64,000 nt of DNA. Origin: Acanthochlamys bracteata. Taxonomy: Eukaryota; Streptophyta; Magnoliopsida; Pandanales; Velloziaceae. The DNA lies in contig CM034144.1 in assembly GCA_019914995.1 (NCBI GenBank), positions 5,363,489 to 5,427,488 of the forward strand, written 5' to 3'. Position 1 is the stretch's first letter. The number at the start of each line of letters is the position of its first letter. Position numbers and translations under genes: made by a program. The notes below the pieces were generated by a model that worked only from the letters and a program-made list of their open reading frames with translations, was not told the origin of the DNA and did no database searches. Shown piece after piece: positions 49,981-59,941 of the stretch.

Positions 49981-50725
49981 GAACAATAACAGAATGCCCA
50001 AAGGCAGAGAAGTTGCTATTTGTCGCCAGCTCCAGAAAAGGTTAGGTGGAATTTGGTCTCTCCTTATTCTTGAGAAGTTGTGTGTTGTTTAACTCCTCCA
50101 TCCATAAGTTTGGATATGTATGAATGAATGTGGTGGGGTTGCGAAGAATTTAAGGGACACCTCAAGGATTCCTCTTGGTTTACTTCCTAGATAAACAATG
50201 GATTGGAAGATGGTTACTTTTAGTATTGCTTTTTAGTATTGCGTTTGCGTTACACGGGGTGTGTGTATGTCTTAGGATTGATTTTTTCAAACGATCTATT
50301 TTAATTATATATTTTATATTTATTAATATATCTTTTATAAATATTAAAAAAATTTATTTAAAAATTTAGAAAGTGTAAAAAAATTTTATCTAATAAAATT
50401 TTTTAAATATATTTTTATTATTTTTTTAAAAATTAAAAAATAAAAATTTATATTTTAAAAAAATATATTTTTTATTTAAAAAAGTTTTATTTATAAATAT
50501 TTCTAAACGTCCCATGATCTAGTAGCATATGCAATTAAAAATTATATTGTAGAATCTTGGCCTGAATGTCTTTTTCAATTGGTTGCTTTGAATCGATTAG
50601 GTTGAGTTGCAACTTGCAATCTATCCTTGTTTTGTATTTTAGGAAAGACGAGCCATTCCTCCACATTGTTTAATTCTTGGCACCTGAAGTGGCTGCTGGT
50701 TGTTTTTGTTTAACCTGAGAAAATG
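49981..50725. other. Non-coding interval in unit A, deleted in unit B
   Basis: No gene is recognised. It includes a Tourist-like AT-rich body at about 50283-50514. The whole interval, together with the start of the following hAT MITE, is missing from unit B. Confidence 0.5.
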
Positions 50726-51583
50726 TAGGGGTGGCAATATAGATTGGTGGTTATTTTTGAGTCGATCTATTTAATAATCAGATCAAATTCGTTCAACTCT
50801 AATTCAACTCATAAATTTATACAGGTCAAAATTGTCAACCCTAACCCAACCTATTAATAACCGGATCAAATTCAGATCGACCTATTTAATAATTATAATT
50901 ATTAATTATTAATTTTATATTTTTAAGCTTCAGTAAAATTATAAGATCAATTTGAATGAAAGTGTACGATATTTTTACTGACGAGATATAATTATGTCCG
51001 ATAAATAATGAATTGCTTAATGTTTTCATCAGTACTTAAAATATCTAAAAAAATTGTTATTTTTATTTTTTGAAAATATATTTTAACAGTTGAAATTTAT
51101 GATTATAAATACATATTAATAATTCAATAAAAATTTTAATAAATATATCTATCTAACAAAATTTTCATAAAAATCTTTATACGAAATCTAAATTCGTCAT
51201 TAAAAATACCTACATAGTAATACTATTCAATAATATTATAATTTTCATCTTACACTATTTTACTAAAGTATAAAAATAAATAATTAATTATAAATATAAT
51301 ATAATTTAATAGTTTGTAAATAACTATTATCGATTATTTTTATTGCCAATATTTTATTATAGGGTAAGAAAAAATCAATAATTGTTTCTTCAAAAGATGA
51401 CATTTCGGGTTGGTGAATCAATTCGGGTTAACCTGGGTCGATCCATTTAATAATCGGATCAAATTCGTTCAACCCTAATCCAATCCATATATTTATACGG
51501 GTCAAATTTTCTAACCCTAACTCTGATTATACAGATCGATTTCGGGTTGAATTTTCAGATCAGGTCATATATTGCCACCCCTA
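50726..51583 (+). mobile_element. hAT-type MITE, copy 2, 858 bp, with 8-bp TSD
   Basis: TIRs TAGGGGTGGCAATAT and ATATTGCCACCCCTA are perfect inverted repeats, flanked by AGAAAATG on both sides (50718-50725 and 51584-51591). Interior and subterminal motifs match copies 1 and 4. It is non-autonomous and is the best-preserved copy at its ends. Confidence 0.95.
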
Positions 51584-53386
51584 AGAAAATGGAAGTGCTA
51601 TTTGAACATTAAGAAATACTAGAGTAAGAGTGTGTTCTTTTCATCTTTACAATTCACTTCTACTTTCAATTACACAAAAATGCACAATAAATCGCTTCAA
51701 ATTTACTTTCTTTTATAAAAAATTAAAAAAATAAATTTACTTTCAATAATATTATTAATACTAATTTATTTTAATAATTCACTTCGAATAAGGAACTTTT
51801 AGCTGATTTTTTGAAATGCTTATTATAAATAATCACTTCATTTATTTAATAAAATTTTTATAGTATTATACATAATTTTTTTAAATTTAAAAATACAAAA
51901 AAGTTTATATTGTAAAATTTTGTATATATAATTTTTATTATTTTTAAAATAAAAGGAATTAAGTTAGTTTTCAAAAAATGTTAAAATTATTTTTTATTTT
52001 AAAAATTTTTATTTTATAAATATTTTCAAACGACCTTTTTACGTTAGATCCATTTGTTAAATATGAATCTTAGTTAGAATACTTAGGGCGTGTTTACCTA
52101 TCGTTTAACTCTATTTTTTTCAATTTATTTTTAATATAAAATTTAAATAAATATTGTTTATCAAAATAATTTTTCAAAATTTTATCTTTAAACCCTATTA
52201 TTAATACAAAATTTATATAAAAAATTAGTTATTATAGATATTTTTAATTTTTAATTTAATTTTATAATGTATTTTTGAAAAAATAAGTTTAGCTTAAGGT
52301 AAACACACCATTAGGAGTAGAATTAATGTAGGAATTTTCTTCTCCCTTCGAGAAGAACATCAAGTTGCATAATGCTTAGGACAATTATAGGTGGAGGCCT
52401 GAATTGCCAAAGAAAATTATTCTATAATTTTCAAGTATCTCGGACAACGTTTTGGTTTTCCACGGTTTTGCCCACCAGTTTAATGTACAGAAACCACTTC
52501 CCCAGGCAGCTCTCAGCTTTGAATACCTGAAAATGGAAATGTCAGTAAGTTCTAAGCAGCTAACTGTAGCTTTTTCGAAGCTGTATATCAGCTGTTCGAG
52601 ATAATGCCAAGGAGAATCTGTTGAGGACCAAGTGGTAGGACCTGCTAGCATTCTGGGAAGAGTCTTTTAATTGTCCATTTGCTATGTGAAAACCTTACCA
52701 GAAGGTTTCATAAGCTGGCAACTTATTACTGCACGCCACCGGAATCACAGGGAAAAACCAATGCGTACTGGAATCTGAGCTGAAATTCAGTTGAAGTGTG
52801 CCGTGTTCCAGCTGTGCTACGCATTGAATGTGCTTCGCAAGTGAGGTCATTTAAAGAGAGACCAGCTTTTCTGCTATAGGTATGGCATGATTGATTCCGT
52901 TGCTCGGAATTAAACGTTTGGATTGTTTATCAAAATAGAATTTTTCTGAAATAAAAAAAATTTTTTTTATTTTTTTTAAAAATAAATTTTATTTTTTTAA
53001 AAAATATTTTAAATATTTATAAAATATATATTAAAAAATATAAAATTAAAAATTAAAAAAACGTGTCTGAGAAAAGCTGAACCAAACGCCTCTTTGTATT
53101 CTGAAACGAAGATTCTGAAATTTGTTCTTTTCTCAATATCAATTAATTGTATTCATTTAAGTTGTAATATCTTTTGATTTCTCTTGTTTCTTCATGTCAA
53201 GGTGTGTTTATTGATTCAATGATAAAATGGAATTAGTGATAACATGTTTCTATTCTCTGTATTTTGTGAATACTAGTGAAATGCTAAAATGTAGAAACTA
53301 TAATCAGAACGGATATCTATTTTAAAAATTTTTTTTTTGAAGCTTTTAAATAAATCCAAAAGGTAGAAGCCAAAAACTAAAGGCAT
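51584..53386. other. 3' part of unit A without supported gene
   Basis: This part contains two Tourist-like AT-rich bodies (about 51805-52038 and 52087-52312). A GC-richer patch at 52320-52900 can be read as an 88-aa minus-strand frame in unit A only. Single-base indels relative to unit B break that frame, so it is not treated as coding. The source of the patch is unknown. Confidence 0.5.
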
Positions 53387-53629
53387 ACTATTAAAAGATA
53401 TATTAAAAAGTATGTAATAGCGTAATTTGTCACATAATTTAATTTAAAACTCAAATGTATTTTAATTTAAATATACAGAAATAATCTCTAGCATATGTTT
53501 TTATCGTATTGAATTTTATCAAACTTATTTTACCTGCCGCTAGAAAACTCCTCTAACAACAAAAACAAAAAACAAAAAGTAGAGAAGATCGACGTGGAAC
53601 TCTTTGGTTGAGCGGGCGCTGCTTTACTC

Positions 53630-54150
53630 TGTTAAAGAATAGTTTAATTTTACGTTAGTTATCGATAATTTTTAGATAATATTTATAAAAGTTTGAATTT
53701 ATTCTTCTTATTGCTAATTAATTCTTAAAAAAATCTTAAATTTGTTATATAGTATTAAAATAAATTGGGCCGAATCGGTCTAAAATATCGATTAAATCTA
53801 ACTTATTATTCATATCTATTCAGAATTTTCATAATTTAATTTATTTTAGAATAAAAATACCCGCTTTATTTTAAGCAGATAGTCCGTTTCAATCAAAAAA
53901 TAATTGTCCGCTATATTTTAGGTCAATTAACTTATTTTATTTCAGGACAGATCGTTCGATTCATCTAATTCATTACAGAACATATAATCCATATCAATTC
54001 AATAAAAAAAATGCTCTGTTAGAAGACAGATGTTAAAGAATAATTTAATCCCATATTAATTATTAATAGTTTTGAAATAATATTCATAAAAATTTAGACT
54101 TATTTTTATTATTGCCAATTAATTTTTAGAATAATTTTAAATTTGTCACA
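53630..54150 (+). mobile_element. TRIM retroelement 1, copy in unit B
   Basis: This is the duplicate of the element at 47169-47690. It differs by several substitutions and indels, mainly in the internal part (e.g. AGTCCGTTTCAATC here versus AAATTTTTAATC), while LTR ends and flanks are the same. Confidence 0.75.
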
Positions 54151-55051
54151 TACCCATTTTTAAAAAATGAATACAAACGAGTTGATAATAACTGAACTTT
54201 GCTGTATATATAAACTTATAGAGCACGCCACAACCCAGCCCAGCTTCTCCCTGGAAGCAGCCAAACCAAACAAGCCTAGAATCCCAAACAACATAACAGG
54301 AACAGCTCCAGCAGTAGAAGAATCTCCAAAATCATCAAAAAGTAAGTTCTGTTATTTCATTAGGTTAGATCTCAGTTTTTTTCTTTTCTGGTTGTTGTTA
54401 TGGTTTTTGGCTTTCATGTATTTTCTTTGTGTTCATCTTGAATCTGGCCTTCTCTGGAAGTATCTTATTCAACAACATGGACTGGTTTTTTGAGAAGGTA
54501 GAGTTTGATCGCTCTAATAAACTCCATCATAGAATTCTTTCTCAAAAGAGCAACTTTTTCGAAGATTGAGTTCGTAATTTTTTGATGATATGTCCTCATT
54601 CAGCAGTTTGCTCTCCAAAAAGAAATTCTAAGTGGATTAGGTGGCTCTGAATTTTGTCATTCTCTTTGGATTCTGAGGAATTGAGTTCTACGGTGATGTT
54701 GTTGACCTTTTAATTGCTGGTATCCAGCAGTTTAATTAGTTGAGCATATTTGTAAAATGAACTGAGCAGATCTTGTTTAGGCTATTTCTGTGAATTTTCA
54801 GCTTGAGTTGTGCGCGGATCTTGTGTTGCCTTAATTGACTGAACCTGGCAGTTTTGTCACCTAGACAAATTTGGAAAACTTGTTTTATTTGGAATGTGAG
54901 GCATTCATTTATGCCCACACCTTCAATCAGACATTGAAATGATAGCTGATTTCTTTATGTTTATAAGAACAATAGGGAATTATGGATTAATTTTTATGGC
55001 TGAATTGATTTTTGTTTTTGTTACGTGTAGATTGATTGTTAATCTTACGAG

Positions 55052-55492
55052 ATGGGGTTATCGAGCATGCCAGCACCATCAGATGGGGTTCTGACTTTGA
55101 TTCTAGTAAACACAGCAATCTCGATCTCAATTCTTAAGGGAATTGCGCAGTCAGTGATGTGTTTTCTCGGCATCCGACTGCCATCATCAGACATGGATGT
55201 GGTTGAGGGAAGTATCTGCTGTGAACCGAGCATAACGGACAGATTCAGGAGCCAATTCAAACCGATATGTTTTGCTGCAGCAGCAGGGCAGCGGAGAGCA
55301 GACTGCCTAGTGTGTTTGAACTGTTTTCAACCCGAGTCGGAGGTGGACAGGCTTCCCTGCGGCCACCTGTTTCACAGAACTTGTCTAGAGCGATGGCTTG
55401 ATTACCACCACGCCACTTGTCCCCTCTGTCGAACATATCTTCTCCCAACTGAAGATAACACTGTTACTACAGCAAATGTAGCTTGGCTGTAG
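55052..55492 (+). CDS. XERICO-like RING-H2 E3 ubiquitin ligase, copy B
   Basis: 146 aa, identical to the protein at 48592-49032: the same N-terminal membrane helix and the same C3H2C3 RING-H2 (C85 to C126). The leader exon, TATA box (54205-54214) and 689-bp 5'UTR intron (54342-55030) are also unchanged. The first difference downstream that I can see is a 1-bp T-run indel in the 3'UTR near 55770. Both copies therefore look functional and should be nearly indistinguishable in short-read expression data. Confidence 0.92.
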   Translation: MGLSSMPAPSDGVLTLILVNTAISISILKGIAQSVMCFLGIRLPSSDMDVVEGSICCEPSITDRFRSQFKPICFAAAAGQRRADCLVCLNCFQPESEVDRLPCGHLFHRTCLERWLDYHHATCPLCRTYLLPTEDNTVTTANVAWL

Positions 55493-55904
55493 GCTATGTT
55501 GTAGATGACACTGTAGTAGGGGGTGGGCGGCCATACGATTTTGAGCCGATGATGTGAAGGTCTTGATATTTTGAAATCTTCTGTCATGATGACTTATGTT
55601 TGCACCATGGATTGTGAAGGAGAGAGTGCTCCATTGGAAGCAGCTTTACATGGTAAATTTTTTTTTTTGCTGCTCTGTGTATAAAAGCCCTGTGATGGCG
55701 CTGTTTGTGTGTGTATACAGTTGCTCTTTCAACCTTTGAAGGAATGCTCTAGCAGAACTAAATGGCTTCCTTTGATGTTTGCCTTCCATTTTTGTATAGA
55801 GTAGAACAGAATCGTTTTTATGATAATCTGAACTTGGTCGTGTTGTTTACAGATCCATCTGCTACTAGAACTTTTTAATAATGTCTGTAATTAGATCAAT
55901 GGGA

Positions 55905-56285
55905 ATTAATAAAGAATGGTTTAGTTTCACATTGTTTATCAATAATTCTGACATGATATTCAAAAAAATTTGGGTTTATTTTTTAATTGCCAATTGATTT
56001 TGAAAAAATTAAAATTAATTCATATAAGATCTTAGAGGCGGGTTGTAATAATAATAGGTCTAAAATATGAGCTAAATTTAATTTATTATTTATATCTATT
56101 TAGGATTTTATGGTTCGGTTTATTTTAGGACAAAAATAGTCCGTTTTATTTTAGAGCAGATAGTCTATTTAATTTAAAAGGACAGTTGTCTACTATATTA
56201 TAGAATAAGTAGCCTATTTTATTTCAGGGTAGGTCATCCGTTTCATCCGATTCATTGCAGGGTATGCAGTCCACATCAATTCAAT
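55905..56285 (+). mobile_element. TRIM retroelement 2, truncated copy in unit B
   Basis: The counterpart of 49445-49980 is cut at 56281-56285 by the deletion, so the second LTR is lost. Around 56005-56060 the primer-site region differs from unit A (AAGATCTTAGAGGCGGGTTG versus ATAGTACCAGAGCGGGTTG), a local cluster of changes not seen elsewhere in the unit. Confidence 0.65.
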
Positions 56286-56489
56286 AATTGTTTCTTCAAA
56301 AGATGACATTTCGGGTTGGTGAATCAATTCGGGTTAACCCGGGTCGATCCATTTAATAATCGGATCAAATTCGTTCAACCCTAATCCAATCCATATATTT
56401 ATACGGGTCAAATTTTCTAACCCTAACTCTGATTATACAGATCGATTTCGGGTTGAATTTTCAGATCAGGTCATGTATTGCCACCCCTA
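56286..56489 (+). mobile_element. hAT-type MITE, copy 3, 3' remnant in unit B
   Basis: Only the last roughly 200 bp of the MITE remain, ending in ATTGCCACCCCTA followed by AGAAAATGG, the same right flank as copy 2. This shows that the MITE was present before the tandem duplication and was truncated afterwards. Confidence 0.9.
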
Positions 56490-58351
56490 AGAAAATGGAA
56501 GTGCTATTTGAACATTAAGAAATACTAGAGTAAGAGTGTGTTCTTTTCATCTTTACAATTCACTTCTACTTTCAATTACACAAAAATGCACAATAAATCG
56601 CTTCAAATTTACTTTCTTTTATAAAAAATTAAAAAAATAAATTTAATTTCAATAATATTATTAATACTAATTTATTTTAATAATTCACTTCGAATAAGGA
56701 ACTTTTAGCTGATTTTTTGAAATGCTTATTATAAATAATCACTTCATTTATTTAATAAAATTTTTATAGTATTCTACATAATTTTTTAAATTTAAAAATA
56801 CAAAAAAAGTTTATATTGTAAAATTTTGTATATATAATTTTTATTATTATTTTAAAATAAAAGGAATTAAGTTAGTTTTCAAAAAATGTTAAAATTATTT
56901 TTATTTTAAAAATATTTATTTTATAAATATTTTCAAACGACCTTTTTACGTTAGATCCATTTGTTAAATATGAATCTTAGTTAGAATACTTAGGGCGTGT
57001 TTACCTATCGTTTAACTCTATTTTTTTCAATTTATTTTTAATATAAAATTTAAATAAATATTGTTTATCAAAATAATTTTTCAAAATTTTATCTTTAAAC
57101 CCTATTATTAATACAAAATTTATATAAAAAATTAGTTATTATAGATATTTTTAATTTTTAATTTAATTTTATAATGTATTTTTGAAAAAATAAGTTTAGC
57201 TTAAGGTAAACACACCATTAGGAGTAGAATTAATGTAGGAATTTTCTTCTCCCTTCGAGAAGAACATCAAGTTGCATAATGCTTAGGACAATTATAGGTG
57301 GAGGCCTGAATTGCCAAAGAAAATTATTCTATAATTTTCAAGTATCTCGGACAACGTTTTGGTTTTCCACGGTTTTGCCCCACCAGTTTAATGTACAGAA
57401 ACCACTTCCCCAGGCAGCTCTCAGCTTTGAATACCTGAAAATGGAAATGTCAGTAAGTTCTAAGCAGCTAACTGTAGCTTTTTCGAAGCTGTATATCAGC
57501 TGTTCGAGATAATGCCAAGGAGAATCTGTTGAGGACCAAGTGGTAGGACCTGCTAGGCATTCTGGGAAGAGTCTTTTAATTGTCCATTTGCTATGTGAAA
57601 ACCTTACCAGAAGGTTTCATAAGCTGGCAACTTATTACTGCACGCCACCGGAATCACAGGGAAAAACCAATGCGTACTGGAATCTGAGCTGAAATTCAGT
57701 TGAAGTGTGCCGTGTTCCAGCTGTGCTACGCATTGAATGTGCTTCGCAAGTGAGGTCATTTAAAGAGAGACCAGCTTTTCTGCTATAGGTATGGCATGAT
57801 TGATTCCGTTGCTCGGAATTAAACGTTTGGATTGTTTATCAAAATAGAATTTTTCTGAAATAAAAAAATTTTTTTTTTTTTTAAAAATAAATTTTATTTT
57901 TTTAAAAAATATTTTAAATATTTATAAAATATATATTAAAAAATATATAATTAAAAATTAAAAAAACGTGTCTGAGAAAAGCTGAACCAAACGCCTCTTT
58001 GTATTCTGAAACGAAGATTCTGAAATTTGTTCTTTTCTCAATATCAATTAATTGTATTCATTTAAGTTGTAATATCTTTTGATTTCTCTTGTTTCTTCAT
58101 GTCAAGGTGTGTTTATTGATTCAATGATAAAATGGAATTAGTGATAACATGTTTCTATTCTCTGTATTTTGTGAATACTAGTGAAATGCTAAAATGTAGA
58201 AACTATAATCAGAACGGATATCTATTTTAAAAATTTTTTTTTTGAAGCTTTTAAATAAATCCAAAAGGTAGAAGCCAAAAACTAAAGGCATAATAGTATA
58301 ATAATACATTTTTCTTAGAAAAGCGAACGTTAAACTTTCACCAAACAAGCA

Positions 58352-59208
58352 TAGGGGTGGCAATATATGACCCGATCTAAAAATTCAATCCGAAACCGAT
58401 CTGTTTAATCAGGATTAGGATTAGAAAATTTGACCCGTATAAATATATGGGTTAGGTTAGGGTTGAACGAATTTGATTCGATTATTAAATGGGTAGATCC
58501 GGGTTAATCCGAAATTGATCCATCAACTCGAAATGTTATTTTTTGAAGGAATAATTTTTTATTTTCTCTTACCGTATAATAAAATATTGGCAATAAAAAT
58601 AATCGCTAATAATTATTTACTAACTATTAGATTAGATTATATTTATAATTAATTTTTATTTTTATACCTTAATAAAATAGTGTAAGATGAAAATTATATA
58701 TTATCGAAAGTATTACTATATAGGTATTTTTAATGACGAATTTAGATTTCGTATAAAGATTTTTATGAAAATTTTGTTAGATAGATATGTTTATCAAAAT
58801 TTTTATCGAAATTATTAATATGTATTTATAATCATAAATTTTAGCTATTATTATATATTTTCAAAAATAAAAATAACAATTTTTTTGGATATTTTAAGGA
58901 CCGATGAAGACGTTAACGAATGTATATTTTGTCGGACATAATTATATCTCGTCAGTAAAAATTTCGTACACTTTTATTCGAACTGATCTTATAATTTCGC
59001 TGAAATTTAAAAATATAAAATTAATAATTAATAATTTTAATTATTAAATGGGTCGATCCGAATTTGATCCAGTTATTAGTAGGTTGGATTAAGGTTGACA
59101 ATTTTGACCCGTATAAATTTATAAATTAGATTAGAGTTGAACAAATTTGACCTAGTTATTAAATAGGTCGATCTGAAATCGACCCACCAACTCATATTGC
59201 CCCCTCTA
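58352..59208 (-). mobile_element. hAT-type MITE, copy 4, 857 bp, inverted, with 8-bp TSD
   Basis: TAGGGGTGGCAATAT at the left and ATATTGCCCCCTCTA at the right are inverted termini, flanked by a perfect AACAAGCA on both sides (58344-58351 and 59209-59216). Internal sequence matches copies 1 and 2 in reverse orientation. It inserted independently, only about 60 bp beyond the end of unit B. Confidence 0.93.
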
Positions 59209-59872
59209 AACAAGCACAAGGACTCGATGTGTTTAATATGAGTTTACAAAAAATAAATTATTAAAAAATGAATTTGTATAAATTCGTGAAGTATCGAAAG
59301 TCATTGAGAAGTAAATATTTAATAGGAGAAAGTTTAGGGATTGTTTGGAAACAAGATTAAAGAGTAAATTAAGACAAAAGTAAAACTAAAAATAAAGATA
59401 AAGGTGAGTAAAAAATAATTATTTAATTTTATCGTGTTTGAATATATTAATAAATTAAAATAATTTTATTTGAATAAAAAATAAAATGAGTGAGTAATAA
59501 AAACGAATTTGTATAAAAAAATCAAAATATTCTTTGAGTTATATTAATTTGACCTTAAATTAATACAAATTTTATTAATATAATTTAATATAAAAAACTA
59601 TTTAGTTTAATCATGTCCAAATGTCCCTAACATATGGACTCAAGTAAACGGGCAGACAATGTCTTTCGTGTTATGGCTGCAATGGAGCCCAATACAAGCC
59701 CAATTACACTCTGAACAGTAGCACACGGGACTTGTTGAATCAAATGTTTGCTTGCTTACCAAGCAAATCAAAAGCACTGACTTTAAATTAGACCCATTAC
59801 TTTTTCTTTTCTCTCCTTCCGTTCTCTGGCACCGGGTTCTTTCTTTCTCTTTCTTTCTTTCCGTCGATCTTC
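59209..59872. promoter_or_regulatory. Upstream region of the YELLOW LEAF 1-like gene
   Basis: 59220-59635 is AT-rich without a recognised element. Closer to the gene, GAGCCCAATACAAGCCCAATT (about 59685-59705) resembles paired site II/CCAAT motifs, and a TTCTTTCTTTCTC pyrimidine tract (59829-59861) precedes the start, as in many plant leaders. Assignments are by pattern only. Confidence 0.4.
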
Positions 59873-59941
59873 ATGAGCTACAATCCAGAAGCTATCTATT
59901 TCTCTGTCTCTGAAGTTATCTATTTCTCTCTAGCGGTAGCA

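Larger units (their letters stand above)
46926..53386 (+). repeat. Tandem duplication unit A (6461 bp) containing an XERICO-like gene
   Basis: Unit A begins at ACTATTAAAAGATATATT and ends in CTAAAGGCATA, where unit B immediately starts with the same ACTATTAAAAGATATATT. It contains TRIM copy 1, the XERICO-like gene, TRIM copy 2, an hAT MITE (50726-51583) and about 1.7 kb of non-coding sequence. The junction shows at most 1 bp of shared sequence, suggesting end joining rather than recombination between repeats. Confidence 0.93.
53387..58292 (+). repeat. Tandem duplication unit B (4906 bp, with internal 1556-bp deletion)
   Basis: Unit B is collinear with unit A (offset 6460-6462 bp) up to 56281 and again from there to 58292 with offset about 4905. 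The two flanks of the deletion in unit A share TCAAT (49819-49823 and 51375-51379), and a single TCAAT remains at 56281-56285. The deletion removed part of TRIM 2 and the first 650 bp of the hAT MITE. The final CTAAAGGCATA marks the end. Confidence 0.93.

Noticed and set aside
52385..52651. 88-aa minus-strand open frame in duplication unit A
   Set aside because: The corresponding region in unit B has 1-bp indels that destroy the frame although the sequence is otherwise nearly the same, so there is no sign of coding constraint.
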